Part shown: positions 1 to 7,661 of the stretch, in pieces
Layout: each line of letters starts with the position of its first letter
Position numbering within the stretch: position 1 is the stretch's first letter
Source: Comamonadaceae bacterium
GTDB lineage: Bacteria > Pseudomonadota > Gammaproteobacteria > Burkholderiales > Rhodocyclaceae
NCBI GenBank assembly: GCA_029255645.1
Contig: JANLJE010000006.1
Coordinates: 1 to 64,000, forward strand
DNA length: 64,000 bases
Direction: 5' to 3'
Made by a program: the position numbers and the translations under genes
The notes under the pieces: generated by a model
Databases searched by the model: none
What the model was told of the DNA's origin: nothing
Seen by the model: only the letters and a program-made list of their open reading frames with translations

Positions 1-74
1 TGAGCGCAGGAAAATGTATCACCAGTTTGCGCGACATGCACTGCAACCTTGGGCCGGGTGTCAAAAAATGTCAT
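1..74 (-). CDS. dmpQ: Partial N-terminus of a DmpQ/XylT-like [2Fe-2S] ferredoxin
   Basis: An ATG at 72-74 begins 9 bases after the dmpP stop and stays open to the window edge, giving 24 residues that start MTFFDTRPKVAVHVAQTGD. The stretch VAVHVAQTGDTFSCA resembles the first beta-hairpin of chloroplast-type ferredoxins of the XylT/DmpQ group. These commonly follow phenol hydroxylase and reactivate catechol 2,3-dioxygenase. The cluster cysteines lie outside the window, so the call rests on position and a short resemblance. It would be the last visible gene of the phenol operon. Confidence 0.55.
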   Translation of the reverse strand, partial: MTFFDTRPKVAVHVAQTGDTFSCA

Positions 75-83
75 GGCACCCCC

Positions 84-1148
84 TCAAACCCGCTTGAACA
101 GCGGGCTGCGCTGCTGACCGGTATCTGCCGCCGATAGGAACTTCTCGGTGTAGATGTCGCGCTCGTACAGACGCCCTTGCATCAGCGTGGAAATACAGGC
201 TTCGACCATCGCAGGCGGGCCGCACAGATAGGCTTTGTTGCCGGAGAAGTTGCCTGCAAAATGGGTCTTGGCCACGTCATGCACGAAGCCGCGCGCTCCT
301 TCCCAGACACTGTCTTCACCTTCGTTGGAAAGCGCGGGTACGTAGGTGAAATTGGGATGCTTTGCGGCCAGGGCCCGGAACTCGGCGTCGTAATAGAGCT
401 CTTCGGCGGCGCGCTGACCATAGATCAGCGTGATGGGCAACATGCTTTCGGCATCCAGTAGATCCAGAATCATCGAGCGCGGGCTTGACAAACCCGAGCC
501 TCCAGCCATGAAAATAACGGGGGATGTTGATGACTTGCGTACGAAAAAGCGACCATAAGGACCTGAGATGCGCAGGTGGTCACCGGCCTTTAACTGCTGG
601 TGTAGCCAGGTGGTACCAACGCCATCCTTGACAATACGCACGTTGAGTTCGATTTGGCCACTAGATTGAACTTGGGCTGGCGAGTTGGCGATCGAAAAAG
701 CTCGAGCGCCTTCAACACCGGGGATTACCACTTGCACATACTGGCCTGCCTGAAAATGCAACGGTTTGTCGAGTTTGAGAAAAATCCCCTTGATCGTGGG
801 TGTCAGGTCATCGATGCGCGACACCACACAGTCAAAGTCACGCACCGGGATGATTTCGGCATCCGGATCCTCATCGATGTCGGCCTCGATGGCAGCATCG
901 CTTTGCAGCGTGGCGCAGCAGGCCAGCGTCTTACCTGCATCGCGTTCGAAGTCCATTAGTGCGAACGGATTGGCATGGCCATGATCCACCTCGCCGTCGG
1001 TCACCTGCACCTTGCAGGTACCGCACAGACCGTGGCCGCAAGCGTGCGGAATGTAAATTCCTTGGCGCAACGCAGCATCCAGCAGAGTCTGGCCTTCTTC
1101 TACTTCGATGGTCGCGCCCAGCGGCTCAATGGTTAGTTGATAACTCAT
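84..1148 (-). CDS. dmpP: Phenol hydroxylase reductase component P5
   Basis: This 354-residue cytoplasmic flavo-iron-sulfur reductase passes electrons from NADH to the diiron oxygenase DmpN. The N-terminal plant-type [2Fe-2S] ferredoxin domain (about 1-95) has cysteines C37, C42, C45 and C77. It is followed by an FAD-binding domain with an RAFS motif and a nucleotide-binding domain with the motif MAGGSGLSSPRSM. Length and domain order match the P5 family. It is the sixth structural gene of the operon. There is a 77-base gap from dmpO with a strong hairpin, and no clear Shine-Dalgarno in front of its ATG. Confidence 0.96.
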   Translation of the reverse strand: MSYQLTIEPLGATIEVEEGQTLLDAALRQGIYIPHACGHGLCGTCKVQVTDGEVDHGHANPFALMDFERDAGKTLACCATLQSDAAIEADIDEDPDAEIIPVRDFDCVVSRIDDLTPTIKGIFLKLDKPLHFQAGQYVQVVIPGVEGARAFSIANSPAQVQSSGQIELNVRIVKDGVGTTWLHQQLKAGDHLRISGPYGRFFVRKSSTSPVIFMAGGSGLSSPRSMILDLLDAESMLPITLIYGQRAAEELYYDAEFRALAAKHPNFTYVPALSNEGEDSVWEGARGFVHDVAKTHFAGNFSGNKAYLCGPPAMVEACISTLMQGRLYERDIYTEKFLSAADTGQQRSPLFKRV

Positions 1149-1192
1149 GGTCTATTTATACTTTTTGATCGATCCGGACAGCGGACAGTGAA

Positions 1193-1214
1193 GCGGGCGC
1201 GGTGCCGCGCCCGC
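1193..1214. other. Strong intercistronic hairpin between dmpO and dmpP
   Basis: A perfect 9-bp GC stem (GCGGGCGCG / CGCGCCCGC) with a four-base loop lies in the 77-base gap between the two genes. On the transcribed (minus) strand no U-run follows it, so it is unlikely to be a full intrinsic terminator. It could stabilise the upstream mRNA or lower expression of the reductase relative to the oxygenase. That role is inferred. Confidence 0.6.
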
Positions 1215-1225
1215 AGCGTCCACGA

Positions 1226-1582
1226 TTAATTGCAAGAACCGTTGATGCCGGACAGGCCGGGGGTGCGAAAGCGGATCACGTCCTTGTGCTTCAAGCCGTT
1301 GTCGGCCAACGACTTGGCCGGGTCGGGCTTCCATGGCTTGCCGGACTTGAACCATTCGACTTTGGTCCAATCGATCTTGGCAAAGTCCGGGTGGTAGCCA
1401 TAGGTGCCAGGCAGCACCGCTGTGCCGAGCGCGCCAAATGGCGTGTCAGGCGGCAGGGGCAGCGCCACCGGCGTACCAAACATCAGGTGATCTTCCCAGC
1501 CGATGAACAACAAAGGCGCGGGAAAGTTTTCCCGCACGTCCTTGGCGGGGAACGCATAGGGTTTGAGGGCGACGACGCTCAT
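1226..1582 (-). CDS. dmpO: Phenol hydroxylase component P4
   Basis: This 118-residue protein is the gamma-type subunit of the phenol hydroxylase oxygenase (DmpLNO). It has the family's opening (SVVALKPYAFPAKDVRENFP) and the GWEDHLMFGTP segment. P4 is a small structural subunit, linked in the family to iron incorporation or assembly rather than to catalysis. Its ATG overlaps the dmpN stop (ATGA), and AAGGAG lies just upstream, so it is translationally coupled to the large subunit. Confidence 0.95.
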   Translation of the reverse strand: MSVVALKPYAFPAKDVRENFPAPLLFIGWEDHLMFGTPVALPLPPDTPFGALGTAVLPGTYGYHPDFAKIDWTKVEWFKSGKPWKPDPAKSLADNGLKHKDVIRFRTPGLSGINGSCN

Positions 1583-3138
1583 TTTTTAGCTCCTTGCACC
1601 GAATCACCACGCCAGGCGGCAAAGTTTTTCTGATCTTCCGAACCTTCGAAGTCGAGGTTGTCACGGCCGACCTTAAAGTTGTAGTAGTCGAATACGGCCA
1701 GCAGTGGATCAAAACCTTCCTTGGTCGGATCGACACCGGGCTTGAAGCAGTTACCCTGGTAGATCTGGTGCACCGGTAGCCAGGCCTGCACATACTTTTC
1801 AGGCTCGTTGTCGAAAATTTCCTTACAGTGGTCACTGCAGAAATGGTACTTGTCGCCTTGGTAGTCGGACTCCCGGTAAGCGATCTTGGTGGCGTCACCA
1901 GGCTCGGTGAATATCATCGGGATCTGGCAGGTCTGGCAGAGCATGGGCAGCGTCTTTTGGTAGAAGCGGTTGCCATTTTTTGCTTGCTCACGCCAGTAGT
2001 TCCAGCGCGGCAGGTAGTACTTTTCGAAGGTCTCGGGGTACTTCTCCGACAGCCAAGCCATCTCCTCTTCCTCAGGAACCCAGGTGTGAAATGCAGCGGC
2101 AGCACCGTAGCTGTAGAACACGGCATAGGTCTGGTGGCTAATATGGTTCTTGCCTTCGCAAGCCTGCACCCAACCTTTCGGTTTGCGGATGCCGTAGCGT
2201 GCCAAGTCCCGGAATAGCGACTCACCGTTTTGCTCGATGTACATTTCCCAGCCCTCGCGCCAGCTCATCACGCGCTTGGGCAGCATGTAGTCTTGCATCA
2301 TGGCCACAATGGACAGCAGCCGGTAGCCGCGCCAGAACCATTTGTCTATCCAACCCTGCACGATTGGCACGTTGTCTGGGTCTTGCTCCAGCATGAACTT
2401 GAGGCACTCAATGCCCAGCGTCATGTGGCGCGACTCATCGCTCTGTGCACTGAAGCCGAAGGTCACGGTCGACATGTCACCGTTGTGGGCGGCTCCTGAC
2501 ATGAAGGGTACGAACAACAGGTTGGTCAGCAGGTATTCGAACGAGAAGCTTACCGCGGTCAGGAACTCGAACGGGCCACTGGTGCAGGCGTCTTCAAAGT
2601 ATGACTTTGGCACCGACAGATACCATACACGGTCATTCATGTGCTTGGGGCTGTGCATGCCGTTGAAGTACTTGTTATAGTGGCTCAAGGCATGGGTTTC
2701 GGTTTGGTAATGGCGCAATTCGTCGATCGACTGCATCTGGCAGGCCACGCGTGCCCCGGTGCCGGTGAACTGGCGTCCAACGTGGGCAAAAAGACGGTGG
2801 GCGTTATACTCCAGCGGGGTCACGCCAGTGAGGAAAACCTTGAGCGCGTTGATGTAACGTGCATCGGTTACACCGAGCTGGCCATTGTTTTGTGCAAAAG
2901 CATCGATCACGGCATAGAGCTTTTTCTCTTTTTCGCCCTGGTATTTCCAGTAGGCGTCCATTGTCAGTCGGAACGGGTCCTCCCACTTGTCCCAGTCGTG
3001 GATCTTGATGCCCTCGTATTTGTCATATGGAAATACTTTATCCATGGGTTGGTAAGTGGTGTCCCAATGCAGTCCACGTGTCATGGCTGCATAACGCTCT
3101 TTGAGACCGAGTTTCTTTTTCAGAACTGGGGTGTCCAT
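1579..3138 (-). CDS. dmpN: Phenol hydroxylase large (alpha) oxygenase subunit P3
   Basis: This 519-residue catalytic subunit hydroxylates phenol (and probably cresols) to catechols at a carboxylate-bridged diiron centre. The expected ligands are all present: E110, E140 and H143 (motif DELRH), E201, then E235 and H238 (motif DESRH). A C-terminal YHS-like zinc segment (CQTC near 402, then FCSDHC) is intact, as in bacterial multicomponent monooxygenases. AAGGAG lies 6-7 bases before the ATG. No truncation or frameshift is seen. The 519-residue length is usual for this subunit. Confidence 0.98.
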   Translation of the reverse strand: MDTPVLKKKLGLKERYAAMTRGLHWDTTYQPMDKVFPYDKYEGIKIHDWDKWEDPFRLTMDAYWKYQGEKEKKLYAVIDAFAQNNGQLGVTDARYINALKVFLTGVTPLEYNAHRLFAHVGRQFTGTGARVACQMQSIDELRHYQTETHALSHYNKYFNGMHSPKHMNDRVWYLSVPKSYFEDACTSGPFEFLTAVSFSFEYLLTNLLFVPFMSGAAHNGDMSTVTFGFSAQSDESRHMTLGIECLKFMLEQDPDNVPIVQGWIDKWFWRGYRLLSIVAMMQDYMLPKRVMSWREGWEMYIEQNGESLFRDLARYGIRKPKGWVQACEGKNHISHQTYAVFYSYGAAAAFHTWVPEEEEMAWLSEKYPETFEKYYLPRWNYWREQAKNGNRFYQKTLPMLCQTCQIPMIFTEPGDATKIAYRESDYQGDKYHFCSDHCKEIFDNEPEKYVQAWLPVHQIYQGNCFKPGVDPTKEGFDPLLAVFDYYNFKVGRDNLDFEGSEDQKNFAAWRGDSVQGAKK

Positions 3139-3167
3139 GTATCCTCCTTGTGTATGGTGGTTCGGGT

Positions 3168-3437
3168 TCAGTTATTCCATTTCAGCGAAAGCTGATCATC
3201 GTCTTCGTCGATGTGGCCTGAGATGGTCACCAGATTGACGTGAATCTGTTGTAGATCGAATGGGCGGCCGATCAGCTCTTCAATGGTTTCGCGGCGGACC
3301 ACGAGGCTGCCTGGTGCGTCAATCTTGACCAGCCCAGTCGGGTAGGTGGCCTGCGCCTGCGCGTTGTCAGCCAGGATCGCCTCAATGATGGGGCGCGAAT
3401 CATCGTTGTCTTGAAAGACAATGAATACGTTGGACAT
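3168..3437 (-). CDS. dmpM: Phenol hydroxylase regulatory (effector) component P2
   Basis: This 89-residue cofactorless effector protein binds the oxygenase and is needed for turnover in this family. The typical start MSNVFIVFQDNDDSRPIIEA is present. An upstream in-frame ATG exists, but the chosen one has AAGGAGG at ideal spacing. It lies between dmpL and dmpN, the standard order. The acidic C-terminus (HIDEDDDQLSLKWNN) is typical. Confidence 0.96.
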   Translation of the reverse strand: MSNVFIVFQDNDDSRPIIEAILADNAQAQATYPTGLVKIDAPGSLVVRRETIEELIGRPFDLQQIHVNLVTISGHIDEDDDQLSLKWNN

Positions 3438-3488
3438 GCGGGTGCCTCCTTGGATATATGAGAGGGGTTGGGTACCGGATCGAGGCAC

Positions 3489-4484
3489 TTAAACGACAAT
3501 TCCGGCTTTCTTGCAGCGCATGTCCAGTGCATCACGCACCTCCTGCAGTGCAGTCAGGCCATTGTTTCCGAGCGCCAACTCGGCTACGGGGCTCAGGGCG
3601 GCCTGTGCGCGGTCAGCCCAAGTGGTGAGCCAAGCCAGGATCAGTTGGCGGTTGTCGTCTGACTCGACCGCAGCCATCTTGACCACTGCGTCAATCCAGC
3701 GTGCACTCTCTGCGTGCCATTCGGGCATGAAAGCGGTCAGCATCGCTACTGCGGTACCACCCTGCAAGGCAATGTGGTCATCGACGAAGTAGTCGTAGAT
3801 CAGTGGGTAGAGCAGACCATCAAGCGCGAGGTTTTGCGCAATGAACAACTCGAACGGGTCCTGTAGCACCAGTGTGTCTTCGACATAGCGGCGCAGTGGT
3901 TGCCAGCAGGCGGCGTTGAGCCAGTCGTTTTTGCCGGCATCCAGAACGGCGGGTTCGTCGAGCGCCAGTCCCAGACGGGTGATGAACTGCGCCGCGCCCA
4001 GGTGGTCCATGGCGTGGAACATGGCAGGCGCGGTGAACGGCGCGCCGTAGCCATAGGCACAAATGGAACTGTTGTTCATGTTGCCACCCCAGGCCACATG
4101 GCGTAGCGGCATCAGCACCTCGCAGGCCTTGTTGCGTACAGCATCGGACATCTTGGCAACCAGGCCACGAGACTGCACAAATTCGTAGTTCGACTCCATC
4201 GCGTCCTGCTGGCGCGCCCGAGCTATAGTCCAGGTAGCGTAATAGTACTGGCGCGGGTCGCGCAGCACATTCCAATCAGCCAGCTTGATCTTGGTTCGCG
4301 ACTTGTCATAGATCTCGTGTTCAGGGTCCCAAGTTGGGCGGTAATGAAAGTTGTCGCTTGGCTGGACGTCAAGTGTGGCCTCTTGGTAGCGCGATGCGGG
4401 CCTATCGTTTCCCACATAGTATGCGGTGTGCGTAAAGGTATTGCGCAGCGGCTGGATTTCTCGGGCGTGCAGTTCAACTGTCAT
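3489..4484 (-). CDS. dmpL: Phenol hydroxylase beta oxygenase subunit P1
   Basis: This 331-residue ferritin-like beta subunit of the (alpha-beta-gamma)2 oxygenase supports DmpN but lacks its own diiron ligands. The sequence is full length for the family, beginning MTVELHAREIQPLRNTFTH. AAAGGAG stands at a good distance from the ATG. It is preceded by dmpK after 31 bases and followed by dmpM. Confidence 0.96.
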   Translation of the reverse strand: MTVELHAREIQPLRNTFTHTAYYVGNDRPASRYQEATLDVQPSDNFHYRPTWDPEHEIYDKSRTKIKLADWNVLRDPRQYYYATWTIARARQQDAMESNYEFVQSRGLVAKMSDAVRNKACEVLMPLRHVAWGGNMNNSSICAYGYGAPFTAPAMFHAMDHLGAAQFITRLGLALDEPAVLDAGKNDWLNAACWQPLRRYVEDTLVLQDPFELFIAQNLALDGLLYPLIYDYFVDDHIALQGGTAVAMLTAFMPEWHAESARWIDAVVKMAAVESDDNRQLILAWLTTWADRAQAALSPVAELALGNNGLTALQEVRDALDMRCKKAGIVV

Positions 4485-4515
4485 GGGATTTGTCTCCTTT
4501 GGATTGGAAAAGGTT

Positions 4516-4722
4516 TCAGGTATCCAGGCGCTGCACTTGTTCGCGAGCGCAGAACTCGGCGAACGCCTGTGGGGGCAACATCAACTCAACGACCAACTCG
4601 GGCCAGCCGATGGAGAACTCGAACGCGATCAGGCCGTCCTCTCGTTCGGAGGTGACACGAACGAACTTGTGCAGCAAGACCGTTTCGCCGGATTCGGTGG
4701 GGGCGTCAGGGAACGGTGTCAT
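4516..4722 (-). CDS. dmpK: Phenol hydroxylase assembly component P0, short form
   Basis: P0 proteins bind the oxygenase and help assemble its active form. The core FVRVTSEREDGLIAFEFSIG followed by PELVVELMLPPQAFAEFCA is clearly DmpK-like. I chose the ATG at 4722 because it overlaps the stop of the upstream leader ORF as ATGA and matches family starts. Starts at 4731 and 4782 are open but also lack a Shine-Dalgarno. The resulting 68-residue protein ends right after the VQRLDT segment, where DmpK homologues usually continue about 20 residues. It may therefore be a natural short form or a C-terminally truncated copy. Confidence 0.85.
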   Translation of the reverse strand: MTPFPDAPTESGETVLLHKFVRVTSEREDGLIAFEFSIGWPELVVELMLPPQAFAEFCAREQVQRLDT

Positions 4723-4901
4723 GGTGAGCATGGCGGGTGTGCAGTAGAACGGGTGCCAGTTTCGTCGCGACGTCCATGCCAAATGGGCCGAAACACCGAT
4801 AGCTTGAGGTTTTCCCTTGGTCCGAGACTTCCACGTATCAGACTTCCACGTATCGTACTGTCCCGTTGCGTCAGACTACTTTCGTCATAACCATTTTCCA
4901 T
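4719..4901 (-). CDS. 60-codon leader ORF coupled to dmpK
   Basis: An ATG preceded by AAAAAGGAGAGGAC, the best ribosome site at the head of the operon, opens 60 codons (MENGYDESSLTQRDSTIRGS and onward). Its TGA overlaps the dmpK ATG (ATGA). The peptide contains a repeated IRGSL pair made by a 15-bp tandem repeat and resembles no family I know. It may act by bringing ribosomes to dmpK, or it may be the remnant of another gene captured when the operon was assembled. Whether the peptide itself has a function is unknown. Confidence 0.5.
   Translation of the reverse strand: MENGYDESSLTQRDSTIRGSLIRGSLGPRENLKLSVFRPIWHGRRDETGTRSTAHPPCSP
4825..4854. repeat. 15-bp tandem repeat, two perfect copies
   Basis: AGACTTCCACGTATC occurs twice head to tail. 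It lies inside the leader ORF, adding five codons per copy and so keeping the frame. It is also between the promoter and dmpK. Confidence 0.9.
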
Positions 4902-4918
4902 GTCCTCTCCTTTTTGAA

Positions 4919-4928
4919 GGTGATCACC
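4919..4928. promoter_or_regulatory. Perfect palindrome GGTGATCACC in the phenol operon leader
   Basis: This 10-bp perfect dyad lies between the predicted -10 element and the ribosome site of the leader ORF. It could be an operator or chance. No regulator gene is visible nearby. Confidence 0.3.
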
Positions 4929-4960
4929 ACAGCTTCATTCCGTATAACAGGTTTACCATT

Positions 4961-4989
4961 ACGATATTTTCAATCAATTTCGATGTCAA
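4961..4989 (-). promoter_or_regulatory. Sigma70-like promoter of the phenol hydroxylase operon
   Basis: On the minus strand a perfect TTGACA (-35, 4984-4989) is separated by 17 bases from TATCGT (-10, 4961-4966), about 60 bases upstream of the leader ORF. No convincing sigma54 -24/-12 pair was seen. That is notable because dmp-type operons in Pseudomonas use sigma54 with DmpR. The local A+T-rich stretch supports a promoter. Confidence 0.5.
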
Positions 4990-5603
4990 CTAAAAAGCTT
5001 GTGACTGTGCGACTTTTTTCTGTAAATTTTCCGAGGTGATGTCGTCCTGATGAGGGTGATCCACATGAATCGAGAGCGGCTTGTCACGATTGAGCAGGTC
5101 GAGTGATTTTTCAGCGGCAGCGCGCCGATCGAGTTTTCATCGAGGGGCGGTGATAGCGAGCGGTATGGGTCTGTCCGCCGCGTGTTCTGGCGGTTTGGGC
5201 TATCCCCGCACGGCAGACGCGAACGGCGGGATACTGCTCTGGTACTTGCAACACCCCCTTGGCTACAGTCGGGTGCAGGTGATTCGCTTGGTGACGTGCT
5301 GCTGGCGCCGCCGGATGAAGCGCCACAGACCTCCGGCGGCGCCTTTGCCCGCCAACATACGGCCTTCGACACGCGCACCCAGCGGGTGGAGATGGGCAAG
5401 GCCAACAGGGATGTTTGCGGCTCCGCCATTGCCCATCTGCTGCGCCGTGCCTACCAGACCTATGGCGAATGAACGCATCTGGCCACGTTATCGGTCTCGC
5501 GCTTATCTTGTTAACCTGCACAAGTGCGCCGGCCTCCAGTCCTGCTTGCCGCTGGGTGGCATGGCTTTGACTGCCGGAAACAGGTTCAATCGCGGCCGCT
5601 GCC
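4986..5603. other. Junction region with broken reading frames, no intact gene
   Basis: About 600 bases hold no gene I can recognise. On the minus strand a frame of about 46 codons ends at 4991-4993 (LDLLNRDKPLSIHVDHPHQ and onward) after an in-frame stop, like the tail of a broken gene. On the plus strand an open frame ending at 5470-5472 (AIAHLLRRAYQTYGE) overlaps by ATGA a second short frame at 5469-5573. That frame begins like a lipoprotein signal (MNASGHVIGLALILLTCTS) and stops after 34 codons. The pattern fits remnants of displaced genes where the phenol operon meets the native chromosome. Confidence 0.4.
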
Positions 5604-6383
5604 TCATTCGCCGCGGAACAGGGGCTTGCGTTTTTCCTTGAAGGCCCGGATGCCTTCCTGGTAGTCGTTGCTGTTGTAAACCACCCGGCGCAGGCCCTGC
5701 ATACGCTCGAAGTCGGCGGGGGAGAGGGTGTGGGCGCCGCTGAGAATGCGCATCTGCTCCTTCATGACCGCGATGGAAAGCGGGGAGTTGTGGCAGATGT
5801 CCCGGGCCAGGGCATGCACGAAACTTTCTATTTCTTCCTTGGGCAGCACATGATTGACGATGCCCTGGCGCTCCAGGCGGGCGGCGGCGATGGGGCGGCC
5901 GGTAAATAGCATTTCCTTGGCGATCTGGGGGGTGGCCGCGTTCATGAAAGTGAGCAGGCCCGAGGCGTTGTAGGGGACGCCGAGCTTGGCCGGGGTGGCC
6001 GCGAAGGTGGCGTCGGCAGTGGCGACGATCAGGTCGCAGGCGAACACCAGTTCACAGGCGCCGCCCCAGACGCTGCCTTCGATCAAGGCAATCACCGGGG
6101 TGGGGAAGCACTCGATCTCCCGGATGATTTGCCGCAGGGGGTCTTTCCAGCCCAGGGGGTCGTGACCTCCCAGGGGCAGTTCCTGGACGTTATGGCCGGC
6201 GGACCAGACTTTGGCGCCGGGGTAGGCGCGCAGGATCAGCACCCGGATGCCATCCTTTTGCAGATTGGTCAGGGCGCGGCTCATTTCACCGATCATGGCT
6301 TCCGAAAGGGTGTTGCGCTTGATGCTGTAGTTGAGGGTGAGGGTGCCGATACCTTCGGCAACGTGGGTTTCGATCAGGGCCAT
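5604..6383 (-). CDS. scpB: Methylmalonyl-CoA decarboxylase (crotonase fold)
   Basis: This crotonase-superfamily enzyme of about 259 residues most resembles YgfG/ScpB, which converts methylmalonyl-CoA to propionyl-CoA. Family signs are AGHNVQELP (CoA-binding loop), GSVWGGACELVFACDLIVAT (oxyanion region) and GVPYN with the tyrosine typical of the decarboxylases. The C-terminus is EGIRAFKEKRKPLFRGE. The start at 6383 (MALIETHVAEGIG) fits homologues better than the upstream ATGs. The gene stands alone, divergent from apbC. An ordinary enoyl-CoA hydratase is the alternative. Confidence 0.85.
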   Translation of the reverse strand: MALIETHVAEGIGTLTLNYSIKRNTLSEAMIGEMSRALTNLQKDGIRVLILRAYPGAKVWSAGHNVQELPLGGHDPLGWKDPLRQIIREIECFPTPVIALIEGSVWGGACELVFACDLIVATADATFAATPAKLGVPYNASGLLTFMNAATPQIAKEMLFTGRPIAAARLERQGIVNHVLPKEEIESFVHALARDICHNSPLSIAVMKEQMRILSGAHTLSPADFERMQGLRRVVYNSNDYQEGIRAFKEKRKPLFRGE

Positions 6384-6440
6384 GGCGGGAGAACTCGAAA
6401 AGGGCTGGGGTGGGTGGCAATTAAGGTGGGACTTCATTAA

Positions 6441-6461
6441 ACTTGAGCGAATAAGTCGGAT
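6441..6461 (+). promoter_or_regulatory. Candidate IscR-type operator upstream of apbC
   Basis: ACTTGAGCGAATAAGTCGGAT keeps the TTGA...AGTCGG spacing of type-1 IscR sites, which overlap the -35 region of Fe-S biogenesis promoters. It lies 36 bases before the apbC ATG, in the gap shared with the divergent decarboxylase gene. An Fe-S carrier as target makes biological sense. The match is by eye. Confidence 0.4.
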
Positions 6462-6496
6462 TTGGCCGCCCCAACCCATTCACCGGAGAATAGATC

Positions 6497-7588
6497 ATGG
6501 CAGTAACCCTGGAGGCAGTGCAAGCTGCCCTGCAGTCCATCACAGACCCGAATACGGGCAAGGATTTCATCAGCACCAAGGCTGCCCGCAACATCAAGCT
6601 CGATGGTGCCGACGTGAGCCTCGATATCGAACTGGGCTACCCGGCGAAAAGCCAGGAGGAGGCCCTCCGCAAGGCGGTGGTTGCTGCCATCCGTGCCATT
6701 CCCGGCGTTGGCAAGGTTTCCGTCAATGTGTCCAGCAAGATCGTCGCCCATACGGTGCAGCGCGGCGTGAAGCTCCTGCCCGGGGTCAAGAACATCATTG
6801 CCGTGGCCTCTGGCAAGGGCGGCGTCGGCAAGAGTACCACTGCTGTCAATCTGGCCCTGGCCCTGGCCGCCGAAGGGGCCCGGGTGGGCATCTTGGATGC
6901 CGACATCTACGGCCCCTCCCAGCCGCAGATGCTGGGCCTGGCCGGGCAGCAGCCCGAATCCCGCGACGGTAACAGCATGGAACCGCTAGAGGCTTACGGC
7001 GTGCAGGTCATGTCCATCGGCTTTCTGGTGGATGTGGAGACGCCCATGGTCTGGCGCGGCCCCATGGTGGCCCAGGCGCTGGACCAGTTGTTGACCGAGA
7101 CCAACTGGAAGGAACTGGATTACCTGGTGGTGGACATGCCGCCTGGCACGGGCGATGTGCAGCTTTCCATGTCCCAGAAGGTGCCGGTGACGGGCGCCGT
7201 GATCGTCACCACGCCGCAGGACATTGCCCTGATCGATGCCAGGAGGGGCCTGAAGATGTTCGAGAAGGTGGGCATTCCCATCCTCGGCATCGTCGAGAAC
7301 ATGAGCATCCACATCTGTTCGAGCTGCGGCCATGCGGAACCGATCTTCGGCGAGGGCGGGGCGCAGAAGCTGTGTGCTGACTATGGCGCCGAATTCCTGG
7401 GCAGTCTGCCGCTGGACATCCAGATCCGCGAACTGGCCGATGGCGGCAAGCCCACGGTGGTGGGGGCGCCCGATTCCCGGGCAGCGGAAATCTACCGCAG
7501 CATCGCCCGCCGGGTGGCGGTGAAGGTGGCGGAGCGGGCCCGGGACATGACCTCGAAATTTCCCTCCATCGTGGTGCAGAACGACTGA
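6497..7588 (+). CDS. apbC: Iron-sulfur cluster carrier ATPase ApbC/Mrp
   Basis: This 363-residue cytoplasmic P-loop protein binds and hands on [4Fe-4S] clusters. It has an N-terminal DUF59/MIP18-like domain (about 1-85), a deviant Walker A motif GKGGVGKS at 106-113, the [10 protein letters not shown] switch, [10 protein letters not shown], and the cluster-binding CxxC C274-C277 (CSSC). GGAG stands 8 bases before the ATG. A rho-independent terminator follows immediately, so it is probably monocistronic. Confidence 0.97.
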   Translation: MAVTLEAVQAALQSITDPNTGKDFISTKAARNIKLDGADVSLDIELGYPAKSQEEALRKAVVAAIRAIPGVGKVSVNVSSKIVAHTVQRGVKLLPGVKNIIAVASGKGGVGKSTTAVNLALALAAEGARVGILDADIYGPSQPQMLGLAGQQPESRDGNSMEPLEAYGVQVMSIGFLVDVETPMVWRGPMVAQALDQLLTETNWKELDYLVVDMPPGTGDVQLSMSQKVPVTGAVIVTTPQDIALIDARRGLKMFEKVGIPILGIVENMSIHICSSCGHAEPIFGEGGAQKLCADYGAEFLGSLPLDIQIRELADGGKPTVVGAPDSRAAEIYRSIARRVAVKVAERARDMTSKFPSIVVQND

Positions 7589-7611
7589 TTTTTTTCGCCA
7601 TTTCCTTGCCC

Positions 7612-7642
7612 AAAGGCGGGTAGAATCCCGCCTTTGTTTTTT
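7612..7642 (+). terminator. Rho-independent terminator of apbC
   Basis: A 9-bp stem (AAAGGCGGG / CCCGCCTTT) with a six-base loop is followed by GTTTTTT. It lies between the apbC stop and the dcd start. Confidence 0.85.
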
Positions 7643-7661
7643 GTGGCAGGGCGCCTTCATC

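Noticed and set aside
5081-5641. A 186-codon plus-strand frame in the junction region
   Set aside because: No recognisable domain and no ribosome site, and it runs into the decarboxylase gene on the other strand. Noted only as part of the scarred region.
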